64,000 bases of DNA from Elusimicrobia bacterium RIFOXYA2_FULL_47_53 (GTDB lineage Bacteria > Elusimicrobiota > Endomicrobiia > Endomicrobiales > XYA2-FULL-47-53), in contig MGVE01000008.1 in NCBI GenBank assembly GCA_001800315.1, forward strand, positions 1 to 64,000, written 5' to 3'. Shown here piece after piece: positions 1 to 8,120 of this stretch. The position numbers and the translations under genes were made by a program. Under the pieces are notes generated by a model. The model did not search any database. It saw only the letters and a program-made list of their open reading frames with translations, and was not told where the DNA came from. Each line of letters begins with the position of its first letter. The first letter of the stretch is position 1.

Positions 1-346
1 AAAAAATGTTGTCGCGCCGCGCCTGAAGCTTGCCGATGAAACCGACACCTATCCGCTGAGCGCTGTGCTTGGAGCGGCGTATCTGTGCATGAACGACGCT
101 TTGCTTCTGGCTGTTGATGTTGACAAGACGGACGGGCGCGAATATAAACTGCATCTTGGCGGCGAGTATACGATTATGGAATCGTTTCACCTGAGAGCGG
201 GCTTAGACGAAACCGAGCTTGCCGCGGGGTTTGGGTTTGACTTTCACGGGTATTCCATAGATTACGCCTTTGCCTGGCATGACGCCTGGGACGAATACGA
301 AAACCTCGGCATATCGCACCGCTTCGGCTTAACCGCAAGGTTTTAA
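1..346 (+). CDS. C-terminal part of a PorV/UPF0164-like outer-membrane beta-barrel protein (cut by window start)
   Basis: The reading frame is open from base 2 to the TAA at 344-346, so this is the 3' end of a gene that starts before the window; about 114 residues are visible. The sequence alternates hydrophobic and polar residues (for example KLHLGGEYTI, FHLRAGLD, AAGFGFDFHG, YSIDYAFAW) and ends in an aromatic residue (RFGLTARF). That pattern is typical of outer-membrane beta-strands with a C-terminal BAM-recognition signal. The style matches the PorV/PorQ or UPF0164 barrels; a second barrel of that general kind lies at 42925-43917. Family assignment rests on overall resemblance only, and the transported substrate is unknown. 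Confidence 0.6.
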   Translation, partial: KNVVAPRLKLADETDTYPLSAVLGAAYLCMNDALLLAVDVDKTDGREYKLHLGGEYTIMESFHLRAGLDETELAAGFGFDFHGYSIDYAFAWHDAWDEYENLGISHRFGLTARF

Positions 347-411
347 CTAAGTTGAGTCAGTTGAAAAACCTCTTTCCGGCCACCCTGTCTTCCCCTAACC
401 GAAACCTCTCT

Positions 412-440
412 TTGCGAATATATTTTAAATTTGATAGAAT
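412..440 (+). promoter_or_regulatory. candidate sigma70-type promoter for secA
   Basis: TTGCGA at 412-417 and TAGAAT at 435-440 are separated by 17 bases. This would give a leader of about 25 bases before the secA ATG at 472. No strong Shine-Dalgarno precedes secA (only GGGAATT about 8 bases upstream). Moderate match by eye. Confidence 0.4.
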
Positions 441-471
441 ACCGTAATCATTTTTTAACGGGAATTCTACT

Positions 472-3096
472 ATGATAAAACATCTGCTTAATTCTATTTT
501 CGGCTCTCAGAACGAGCGAACGATAAAGAAATTATCCGAGAGGCTCGCGGAAATCAATGCTTTTGAGCCGGAAATATCCGCTCTTTCCGACGACCAGCTG
601 CGCGCCAAAACTCAGGAGTTTAAAGAAAGGATCGCAAACGGGGAACCGACTGACACCCTGCTTCCTGAAGCCTTTGCCTGCGTAAGAGAGGCGGCGAAAC
701 GCACTATAAAATTAAGGCACTTTGATGTCCAGATGTTCGGCGGCATGGTTCTCCACAGCGGCAAGATAGCCGAGATGAAGACCGGAGAGGGAAAAACCCT
801 TGTCGCGACGCTGGCCGTATATCTAAACGCCCTGGAAGGCAAAGGCGTCCATGTAGTCACGGTAAACGACTATCTGGCAAAACGCGACCGCAACTGGATG
901 GGCCCCGTCTACGAGTTCATGGGGCTGACCGTAGGCTATGTTTCACATGACATGTCCAACACGGAGCGCAGGGAAGCGTACGCCTGCGATGTGACCTATG
1001 TCACAAACAACGAAATAGGCTTTGATTACCTGCGCGACAATATGGTGATTTCAAAAGAGGACCGCGTCCTGCGCCCCCTTCACTACGCCATAGTTGATGA
1101 AGTTGACTCCATACTTATTGACGAAGCAAGAACCCCTCTTATTATCTCCGGCCCCGCCGAAGAATCAACCGACAAATACTATATCTGCAACAAGCTCGTG
1201 CCGCACCTCAAAGGCCGAAAGATAACCGAAACCGAAGAAATTGAAGCCAAGTACAAAGGCCTTGATTTGAGCGCCGGCTACGATTACATCGTTGACGAAA
1301 AAAACCACTCCATAGTCCTTACCGAGCAGGGCGTTACAAAATCCGAGAAAATACTCGGGGTAAAAAATATCTACGATGACCTTCAATCCGAATGGGTTCA
1401 CCATATTACCCAGGCTTTAAGGGCCCACAACCTGTATTCCAAAGATGTGGAGTATGTGGTAAAAGACGGAGAGGTTATTATAGTAGACGAGTTTACCGGC
1501 CGCCTGATGCCGGGAAGAAGATGGTCGGAAGGGCTCCACCAGGCCGTTGAAGCCAAAGAAGGGCTTCGGATAGCCGAGGAAAACCAGACCCTCGCGACCA
1601 TAACATTTCAGAACTTTTTCAGAATGTACAAGAAACTCGGAGGCATGACGGGCACGGCCATGACCGAGGCTCCGGAATTCTGGGAAATATACAAGCTGGA
1701 TGTCGTGGAGATACCGACCAACAACCCCATGGTCCGCGCGGATCATGCCGATGTTATTTACCGCACCGAAAAAGAAAAATACGACGCGATAGTTAAGGAA
1801 ATTGAAGCCCTCTGGAAAAAAGGCCAGCCGGTACTTGTCGGAACGAGGTCTATTGACCGCTCGGAAAAACTTGCAGCTATGCTGCGCCGCAAAGGCGTCC
1901 CTCATCAGGTGCTTAACGCGAAATACCACGAAATGGAAGCCCAGATAATTTCTCAGGCGGGCAAAAAGGGCGCTGTTACCATAGCCACTAATATGGCGGG
2001 ACGCGGAACCGATATAGTGCTGGGCGGCTCTAATCCCGAGCCAGAAGATTCCAAAACCGTCAAAAACCTCGGCGGCCTGTTCATTCTCGGAACCGAGCGC
2101 CACGAAGCCAGGCGCATAGACAACCAGCTCAGAGGCCGTTCAGGCCGGCAGGGCGACAACGGCGCGTCCAGGTTTTACCTTTCTTTAGACGACGAACTGA
2201 TGAGGCTTTTCGGTTCCGACAGGATTTCGGGGCTCATGCAGAGGCTCGGCATGCAGGAGGGCGAGGAAATTCAGCACCCGTGGATATCCAAGTCCATTGA
2301 AAGCGCCCAGCGCAAAGTTGAAGCGATGAACTTTGACATAAGAAAACAACTCATTGATTACGATAATGTTATGAATAAGCAGAGGGAAGCCATATACAAC
2401 CTGAGAAACGAGATCCTTGAGGGCGAAGACATTTCGCAGACTATCCAGGATATGCTTTCGGAAGCGGTTGAAGAAAAAGTACAGCTTTGGACGCCTCCGA
2501 AGCTTTATCCCGAACAGTGGGACTGGGCAAGCCTTGAAGCCTGGCTTTTAAGGACATTTAATGTAAGGCTTTCAATACCCGACGAGGAAAAACTAAAGCT
2601 GACCTCCGAGTCCCTGCATGAACTGCTGAAAGAAAAAGTATTTGAATCTTACAAGGCCAGGGAGGACGCGCTTTCCACTGACATCTTCCGCCATGTTGAG
2701 CGCATGATTCTTCTGCAGATGATAGATTCCGTTTGGAAAGAGCATCTTTACGATTTAGACCAGGTTAAAAAAGGCATCGGCCTTAGAGCCTACGGGCAGA
2801 AGGACCCAAAAATAGAATATCAGAAGGAGTCTTTCGCGCTTTTTGAACAGATGATGAGAAGGATCCGCGAGACTACCGTTGAATATATTTTCAAGGTTCA
2901 GCTGACGCCTCAGCCTCAGCGCAGGGTTCAGCGCGCGGAGGGGAATTTAGAGAACAAAACACCCAGCCCTGATAAAATTTTTGAGAAAACAAAACCTGTT
3001 GAAACTCCGGCTCTTGACAACATAAAAAAAATCGGGCGCAACGACCCATGCCCCTGCGGCAGCGGCCAGAAATACAAGAAATGCTGCGGCAAGTAA
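472..3096 (+). CDS. secA: SecA, preprotein translocase ATPase
   Basis: SecA is the ATP-driven motor that pushes unfolded preproteins through SecYEG. The 874-residue protein has the usual length. Visible motifs are the Walker A segment MKTGEGKT (Lys at about residue 108), the DEAD-like [15 protein letters not shown] stretch, the [10 protein letters not shown] and [11 protein letters not shown] helicase-type motifs of NBD2, and the late [14 protein letters not shown] scaffold region. It ends in a complete SEC-C zinc-binding tail (CPCGSG with CC; Cys860, 862, 871, 872) that in other SecAs binds SecB, ribosomes or lipid. The gene is followed after 18 bases by the GAF-ANTAR gene, so the two are probably co-transcribed. 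Confidence 0.98.
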   Translation: MIKHLLNSIFGSQNERTIKKLSERLAEINAFEPEISALSDDQLRAKTQEFKERIANGEPTDTLLPEAFACVREAAKRTIKLRHFDVQMFGGMVLHSGKIAEMKTGEGKTLVATLAVYLNALEGKGVHVVTVNDYLAKRDRNWMGPVYEFMGLTVGYVSHDMSNTERREAYACDVTYVTNNEIGFDYLRDNMVISKEDRVLRPLHYAIVDEVDSILIDEARTPLIISGPAEESTDKYYICNKLVPHLKGRKITETEEIEAKYKGLDLSAGYDYIVDEKNHSIVLTEQGVTKSEKILGVKNIYDDLQSEWVHHITQALRAHNLYSKDVEYVVKDGEVIIVDEFTGRLMPGRRWSEGLHQAVEAKEGLRIAEENQTLATITFQNFFRMYKKLGGMTGTAMTEAPEFWEIYKLDVVEIPTNNPMVRADHADVIYRTEKEKYDAIVKEIEALWKKGQPVLVGTRSIDRSEKLAAMLRRKGVPHQVLNAKYHEMEAQIISQAGKKGAVTIATNMAGRGTDIVLGGSNPEPEDSKTVKNLGGLFILGTERHEARRIDNQLRGRSGRQGDNGASRFYLSLDDELMRLFGSDRISGLMQRLGMQEGEEIQHPWISKSIESAQRKVEAMNFDIRKQLIDYDNVMNKQREAIYNLRNEILEGEDISQTIQDMLSEAVEEKVQLWTPPKLYPEQWDWASLEAWLLRTFNVRLSIPDEEKLKLTSESLHELLKEKVFESYKAREDALSTDIFRHVERMILLQMIDSVWKEHLYDLDQVKKGIGLRAYGQKDPKIEYQKESFALFEQMMRRIRETTVEYIFKVQLTPQPQRRVQRAEGNLENKTPSPDKIFEKTKPVETPALDNIKKIGRNDPCPCGSGQKYKKCCGK

Positions 3097-3114
3097 TGTC
3101 TGAAAGGAATTATT

Positions 3115-4353
3115 ATGGCAAAACAAAGCGGCTTAAAAGAACTCAGGATTGAAGTAAATCTTTTACATCAGATTATTGAAATTATAGGACAGTCCCAGAG
3201 CCTTGTGAATATGCTCTCTCAGATCGCAAGGGGCCTGGCGACAAACCTCAAGGGCGACAGCTGTTTTATTTATCTTGTCAATCACGCCTCTTCCGAGCTC
3301 GTTCTCTCGGGAGCCTGGCCGCCTCACCCTCACCAGATCGGCAGGCTTAAGATGGGCGCGGGCGAGGGGATAACCGGCTGGGTAGCCGCGCACAAAAAAC
3401 CTGTTATTCTTTCAAAAAACGCTTCGGAGGATTCTCGTTTTAAAATGTTTCACAACCTTCCCGAAGACAAATACGCGGCTTTTCTCTCGGTGCCCATAAC
3501 GCTTAACAGCGAAACTATCGGCGTCATTAACCTTATGAATAAGAAATCCCGGTCCTTTTCGCCCGGCCAGGTCAAACTGCTCACGAGCATCGCCAACCAG
3601 GTATCAGGAGCCATAGAAAAAACAAGGATACTCCAGAAGGCCGAGAAGAAAGCCAAACAGCTTGAAACCATTGAGCACCTCTCAAGGACAATAGTTTCCA
3701 GCGCCTACCAGCATGAAATTCTTCAGCTGATCGTAACTATGACGGCCCAGATGATGGATTCCAAGATATGCTCGCTGATGCTGCTTGACAAAAATTCCCA
3801 GGAACTTGTTATTGTGGCCACTCAGAGCCTCTCGGAAGAATACCGCAAAAAACCACCGCTTAAAGTCGGGCAGTCAATTTCCGGCAAGGCGTTAAAAATG
3901 AAACAACCGATTACCGTTGCCGATGTGACAAGCGAACCCGGCTACGGATACCCGCAGATCGCCAAAAAAGAAGGGCTCTGCTCCATGCTCGCCGTCCCGA
4001 TGCTTATAAAAGACAAACCAATCGGGGTTATTAACTGTTATACCAGCGTGCGCCATAATTTCAGCGAAGAAGAAATTATGGTTATGCAGACCATCGCCAA
4101 CCAGTCCGCCATCGCCATAGAGAACACAAGGCTGCTTGAAGAAGCTGAATCCTCCAGAGAGGCCCTTGAAACAAGAAAACTTGTGGAACGGGCAAAAGGT
4201 ATACTGATGAAGGAAAAAAAGTACTCGGAGGAAGAAGCTTTTCAGTTTATCCAGCGGCAGGCCATGAACCTCAGAAGGACCATGCGCGAAGTCGCGGAGG
4301 CCGTCCTTTTGAGCGAAGGGCTGAAATCCCCTGCCGAAAATTCAAAAGCTTAA
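3115..4353 (+). CDS. GAF-GAF-ANTAR protein, putative signal-responsive RNA-binding antiterminator
   Basis: The 412-residue cytoplasmic protein has two GAF sensory domains (about residues 25-170 and 190-335). A short helical linker follows, then a C-terminal ANTAR domain (about 348-402). The ANTAR signature is the run KLVERAKGILM with the later YSEEEAFQFIQRQAM and RRTMREVAEAVL helices. ANTAR domains bind RNA with paired hexaloop hairpins and switch transcription termination; examples are NasR, AmiR and EutV. No kinase or receiver domain is attached, so input is probably direct ligand or redox sensing by the GAF domains. An excellent candidate target lies 2.7 kb downstream (7053-7122). It sits between secA (18-base gap, AAAGGA ribosome site) and lnt (10-base gap). 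The domain call is firm; the ligand is unknown. Confidence 0.9.
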   Translation: MAKQSGLKELRIEVNLLHQIIEIIGQSQSLVNMLSQIARGLATNLKGDSCFIYLVNHASSELVLSGAWPPHPHQIGRLKMGAGEGITGWVAAHKKPVILSKNASEDSRFKMFHNLPEDKYAAFLSVPITLNSETIGVINLMNKKSRSFSPGQVKLLTSIANQVSGAIEKTRILQKAEKKAKQLETIEHLSRTIVSSAYQHEILQLIVTMTAQMMDSKICSLMLLDKNSQELVIVATQSLSEEYRKKPPLKVGQSISGKALKMKQPITVADVTSEPGYGYPQIAKKEGLCSMLAVPMLIKDKPIGVINCYTSVRHNFSEEEIMVMQTIANQSAIAIENTRLLEEAESSREALETRKLVERAKGILMKEKKYSEEEAFQFIQRQAMNLRRTMREVAEAVLLSEGLKSPAENSKA

Positions 4354-4363
4354 GCGCCGCCCA

Positions 4364-5890
4364 ATGCGAATACCTCTCTTTCTGCGAAATAATTATGTCA
4401 TCAGTTTGTCCGCCCTGAGCGGTTTGCTGTTGTTTTTATCGTTTCCAAATGTAAATTTTTACTTCCTCGCCTGGGTTGCGCTCATTCCTATTCTCCTCAT
4501 TATTAAAAAACTTACTCCGAAAGGCGCATTCTTTACCGGCCTTTTGTCTGGCTTTGCGGCCTATGCCGGAATATTCTACTGGATTTTCGGCACCATAAAG
4601 TTTAACACCGGCTCAAACCTGCAGTCAATACTCGCGCTTTCGCTGTTGTGCCTGTATCTGGGGCTGTATGTAGGGGTCTGGGCTCTTGGAATAAGATTGT
4701 TCGCTTCTGGTTTTTCCGTTGTAAGGTTCTCAATATTTTCAGGGGCTCTCTGGGTCGCCCTGGAGTATATAAGAACTTACGCCTTGGGAGGTTTTCCATG
4801 GGCGATAGCCGGGTATTCCCAGTGGAAATTCCTGCCGGTTATTCAGATAGCCGAATTTACCGGTGTTTACGGGGTTTCATTTATTCTTGTGGCCTTTAAC
4901 TGCGGGCTTTCCCAGTTCATAAAAACAAAAAAGTGGCACACTTTTTTCGGGCTCCTCTCGGCCCTGGCCGTAATTATCGTATCGGGAATAGTTATGCTCA
5001 ACAGAAACACCTCTATTCCGCCGCCGTACATAAAAGCCGCCGTCATTCAGCCGAATATAGACCAGTATAAAAAGTGGGATGAGTCCTACAAAGACGAGAT
5101 AATTAAGACTCTCACGGAACTCGCGCTGACCGCTTCAAAGGACTCCCCGGATATAATAATCTGGCCCGAAACCGCGGTTCCCGGTTACCTGCCTTATGAC
5201 CAGCAGCTTTACGGCTGGGTCAATAATATCTCCAAGGAAACCAATACTCTTAACCTTATCGGGGCCCCCTATTACAACGGCGGAAGAAATTATCACAACG
5301 CTACTTTCCTTTTCGGTCAGGACGGTGAGATACTCGGCTGGCACATTAAAACGCACCTGGTTCCCTTCGGCGAATATGTGCCGTTCAGAAAATTTCTCGC
5401 TCCTTACTTCGGCATACTTAACACCCTGGGGGATTTCACGGCCGGCAAAGAACCGGTGATACTCTCAGCCAAGTCCGTAATGCTGGGCACCACGATCTGC
5501 TCCGAGAATTTCTTCGGCGCTACCGCCGCCAAGTTCGTTAAAAAGGGCGCAAATATCCTGATTAACCAGACAAATGACGCTTGGTTCTTTAAAACATCGG
5601 CGCAAAAACAGCACTTTGTCATGAATGTTTTCAGGGCCGTTGAAAACAGAAGGCCGGTCGTCGCCTGCGGCAACACGGGAATCTCCGGAATGATAGAACG
5701 GACGGGCCGCGTGGCAAATGAGGTCCCGTATTTTCAAAAAACCTATTTCACCTGCAGTATAGCTCCGCGCAGAAATTTTACTTTTTATACCGTATGGGGG
5801 GATGTTTTCGCCCAGCTCTGCTCCGCTTTTGTGCTGATTATAATCGCGTTTAATTTTTACATAAAATACCGCCGGAGGAAAAATGCTTAA
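4364..5890 (+). CDS. lnt: Lnt, apolipoprotein N-acyltransferase
   Basis: Lnt adds the third acyl chain to the N-terminal cysteine of lipoproteins in the inner membrane, which lets LolCDE extract them. The 508 residues comprise about six N-terminal transmembrane helices, a periplasmic carbon-nitrogen hydrolase domain (about 220-480) and a final membrane helix. The catalytic triad of the nitrilase fold is visible as Glu269 (IIWPET), Lys329 (HIKTHLVPFGEYVP) and Cys379 (TTICSEN). The ATG at 4364 follows the ANTAR gene by 10 bases with little ribosome-binding sequence. The last 8 bases overlap the start of prfB. The lolC/E and lolD homologues at 19-21 kb act in the same pathway. Confidence 0.95.
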   Translation: MRIPLFLRNNYVISLSALSGLLLFLSFPNVNFYFLAWVALIPILLIIKKLTPKGAFFTGLLSGFAAYAGIFYWIFGTIKFNTGSNLQSILALSLLCLYLGLYVGVWALGIRLFASGFSVVRFSIFSGALWVALEYIRTYALGGFPWAIAGYSQWKFLPVIQIAEFTGVYGVSFILVAFNCGLSQFIKTKKWHTFFGLLSALAVIIVSGIVMLNRNTSIPPPYIKAAVIQPNIDQYKKWDESYKDEIIKTLTELALTASKDSPDIIIWPETAVPGYLPYDQQLYGWVNNISKETNTLNLIGAPYYNGGRNYHNATFLFGQDGEILGWHIKTHLVPFGEYVPFRKFLAPYFGILNTLGDFTAGKEPVILSAKSVMLGTTICSENFFGATAAKFVKKGANILINQTNDAWFFKTSAQKQHFVMNVFRAVENRRPVVACGNTGISGMIERTGRVANEVPYFQKTYFTCSIAPRRNFTFYTVWGDVFAQLCSAFVLIIIAFNFYIKYRRRKNA

Positions 5891-6978
5891 CGAACTCAGG
5901 GAAAAAATGGCCGTACTCTGGAGGTCTCTTTGATTTTGACGCGAAGAAAGCCGAAATAGCATCGCTTGAAAACAAGATCTCCCTGCCGGATTTCTGGAAC
6001 AATCAGTCAGCCGCCAGAGAGACAATGTCGCGCCTGACCCTGCTTAAGAAATCTCTACAGAAATGGGAAAACATTCAGAAAGAAATTGACGACGCGCGGA
6101 CTCTCAGGGAACTGCTCGCGGGCGACAACGACGAAAACGCGCTGAAAGAAATAGAATTGTCCGAGGCCAAAATACTCAAAGACTTCCGGGCCCTGGAAAT
6201 TGAGGCAAAACTTTCCGGCGAGCATGACATCAGCAACGCGATCGTCTCCATACACGCGGGGGCCGGCGGCACCGAGTCCTGCGACTGGGCCGATATGCTG
6301 CTCAGGCTTTATGTAAGGTGGTCCGAGAGAAAAGGCTTTAAGGTTAATATGACCGATATTCTCCCGGGCGACGAGGCAGGCACCAAAAGCGTCACCTTTG
6401 TCGTCAGCGGAGAATACGCGTACGGCCTTCTGCAGTCCGAGTTGGGGGTTCACAGGCTTGTCAGGGTATCCCCGTTTGACGCCAACAAAAGGCGCCACAC
6501 TTCCTTCGCCTCGGTTGATGTCATCCCTGAAATAGAGGATGATGTGGAAATTAAAATAGAGGACAAGGATTTAAGAATAGACACCTACCGTTCTTCCGGC
6601 GCCGGCGGCCAGCATGTAAACAAGACCGAATCAGCCATAAGGATAACTCACCTCCCGACAGGGATAGTTGTGGCCTGCCAGATAGAACGCTCCCAGATGA
6701 AAAATCGCGCGACCGCCTTTAAGCTGTTAAGAGCCCAGCTTTACGAACTGGAGCAGGATAAGAAACGCCAGTCAGTTGAAAAACACTATGATGAAAAAGG
6801 CTCCATCGCGTGGGGAAACCAGATAAGATCCTATGTATTCATGCCCTACCAGCTGGTGAAAGACCACAGGACGGGAGCCGAGGTTCCCCAGGTTGACCTG
6901 GTCATGGACGGCGAGATTGACGCCTTTATAGAGGCCTTCCTTGACTGGAAACTCGCGGGGAAGCCAAAAAGGCAATAG
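5883..6978 (+). CDS. prfB: PrfB, peptide chain release factor 2, made by programmed +1 frameshift
   Basis: RF2 recognises UAA and UGA and triggers peptide release. The first frame starts at ATG 5883 (MLNELREKMAVLWRSL) and stops at an in-frame TGA (5931-5933) as codon 17. Skipping one T after CTT (5928-5930) continues as DFDAKKAEIASLENK and runs without interruption to 6978, giving 364 residues, the normal RF2 length. The GGQ loop is present (SSGAGGQHVNKTESA), as is the early GGTESCDWADML stretch. The start overlaps the end of lnt by 8 bases. A simple reading-frame search would miss about 47 N-terminal residues and start at an internal ATG (6025). Confidence 0.96.
5920..5933 (+). promoter_or_regulatory. 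prfB programmed +1 frameshift site
   Basis: An internal Shine-Dalgarno-like GGAGG (5920-5924) is followed by three bases (TCT), then the slippery CTT (5928-5930) and the stop TGA (5931-5933). The spacing of three bases between the Shine-Dalgarno element and CTT matches the classic RF2 site. The base after the stop is T, where E. coli has C. Low RF2 would favour slippage, so RF2 autoregulates its own level. Confidence 0.95.
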
Positions 6979-6998
6979 CCGCTACCTGTCAAAATCTG

Positions 6999-7027
6999 TT
7001 GACAAACTGTTTTTTTAGCATTATAAT
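6999..7027 (+). promoter_or_regulatory. perfect-consensus sigma70 promoter of the sensory/TonB cassette
   Basis: TTGACA (6999-7004), a 17-base spacer and TATAAT (7022-7027) match the consensus exactly. Transcription should start near 7034, giving a leader of about 145 bases before the binding-protein ATG at 7179. So strong a promoter followed by a terminator fits control by read-through rather than by initiation. Confidence 0.85.
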
Positions 7028-7052
7028 TAACTGAAATTATCTAATTTATGCT

Positions 7053-7074
7053 GATAAATAAATGCGTATTTATC
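7053..7074 (+). promoter_or_regulatory. hairpin P1 of a candidate ANTAR-binding RNA
   Basis: GATAAATA (7053-7060) pairs perfectly with TATTTATC (7067-7074), closing a six-base loop AATGCG (7061-7066). The loop has A at position 1 and G at position 4, the two conserved bases of ANTAR target hairpins. It begins about 19 bases into the predicted transcript, and 10 bases separate it from the second hairpin. Confidence 0.75.
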
Positions 7075-7084
7075 ATGGAGCCGG

Positions 7085-7122
7085 ACACCGAAAAGAAAAG
7101 CATCTCTTTGCGGTGTTTTTTT
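7085..7122 (+). terminator. hairpin P2 / intrinsic terminator in the cassette leader
   Basis: ACACCG (7085-7090) pairs with CGGTGT (7111-7116). AAAAGA (7091-7096) pairs with TCTCTTT (7103-7109) with one bulged C, and G7110 is also bulged. The apex is a six-base loop AAAGCA (7097-7102), again with A1 and G4. A run of seven T (7116-7122) follows directly, making this an intrinsic terminator in the leader, 56 bases before the binding-protein start codon. With P1 it forms the two-hexaloop arrangement recognised by ANTAR proteins. Here the second hexaloop caps the terminator stem itself. Confidence 0.8.
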
Positions 7123-7178
7123 GTTTATGGGTAAATGCAGGGGTTGAACTCCGCGGAAAGGTAATTATTTGACTGATA

Positions 7179-8120
7179 ATGAATAATAATATCAGCACTC
7201 AATTCGGACGGCTCATAAACCGCGCTATCGCGGCGGCGTTAATTCTTCTCGCCGCGTTCGGCGGTGTGTATTCCGCGGAGCGGATAGTCGTTACGATAAT
7301 CAAGAACAAAGACATAAGTTATTACAATGAGCTGATTGACGGATTTAAATCCGCGCTGTCCGAATATAACATCAATCCGGCCTATAGCGAAATGACGCTG
7401 GGTGACGATGAGAGCGTCAGCCTTGTCAAATCAAAAAAACCACACCTTATGTTTGTCCTTGGACTGTCTACACTGCTCAGAGTATCGGACGCGGTTCACG
7501 ATGTCCCCATTGTCTATTCGGCTGCCTTTGCCGAGGGGGACGATGTGGTAAAAGGGCCGAATGTCACCGGAGCAAATTTTTATGTATCAATCGCGGAACA
7601 ATGCCGGAAATTAAGGCAAATTGTGCCAAAGATTAAAAGAATCGGAGTAATATTTAATCCGGACAGCAACGGCAAAACCATGCTGATCGCGCAGCAAAAA
7701 CTGCTGGGCTTAGGCTTTACGCTTGTGTCATTCCCCGCGAGAAACCCCACCGAAATAACAAAACTGGAAAATATGCAGGTTGACGCCCTGTGGCTTTTTC
7801 CGGATCCTGTTATTGCTCAACAGTCTATAATAACGCAGCTTATCTTTTCTGAAATATTAACCCGCAAGCCGATTATCGGGATGTCCAAGTCATCGGTTAA
7901 AGCCGGGGCTTTTTTCGCTCTCACCTGCGATTACAAAAGCGTCGGCACGCAGGCGGGCGAGATGGCGGCAAAAGTCCTGCAAGGGAAAGATATATCAGCA
8001 ATAGATGTATCCAATCCCAGGGAATTTAAGCTGTTTCTGAACAAATCCATAGCCGAAAAAATACGAATACCCATTTCCCAGCAAATACTTTCGGAAGCAA
8101 GCGAGGTCTTCGGAGAATGA
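7179..8120 (+). CDS. orphan periplasmic substrate-binding protein, ABC_sub_bind (PF04392) type
   Basis: The 313-residue protein has an N-terminal signal peptide or anchor (about residues 12-30, ending near VYSAE) and a two-lobed periplasmic-binding fold. Recognisable stretches are SYYNELIDGFKSAL, VPIVYSAAF, RIGVIFNPDSNGK, PIIGMSKSSVKAGAFFAL and GTQAGEMAAKVL, all characteristic of the ABC_sub_bind (TrpX/YtrF-like) family. No ABC permease or ATPase lies nearby. Its stop overlaps the start of the membrane histidine kinase (ATGA), so it more likely presents a ligand to that kinase than feeds a transporter. The ATG at 7179 is the only standard start in frame after the TGA at 7170; a purine-rich GGAAAGG lies rather far upstream. 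The ligand is unknown. Confidence 0.8.
   Translation: MNNNISTQFGRLINRAIAAALILLAAFGGVYSAERIVVTIIKNKDISYYNELIDGFKSALSEYNINPAYSEMTLGDDESVSLVKSKKPHLMFVLGLSTLLRVSDAVHDVPIVYSAAFAEGDDVVKGPNVTGANFYVSIAEQCRKLRQIVPKIKRIGVIFNPDSNGKTMLIAQQKLLGLGFTLVSFPARNPTEITKLENMQVDALWLFPDPVIAQQSIITQLIFSEILTRKPIIGMSKSSVKAGAFFALTCDYKSVGTQAGEMAAKVLQGKDISAIDVSNPREFKLFLNKSIAEKIRIPISQQILSEASEVFGE

Noticed and set aside
1417-2103. Long open frame (228 codons) on the minus strand inside secA
   Set aside because: It is fully covered by secA, whose motifs are unmistakable. It has no start context or recognisable motif and is a composition shadow.
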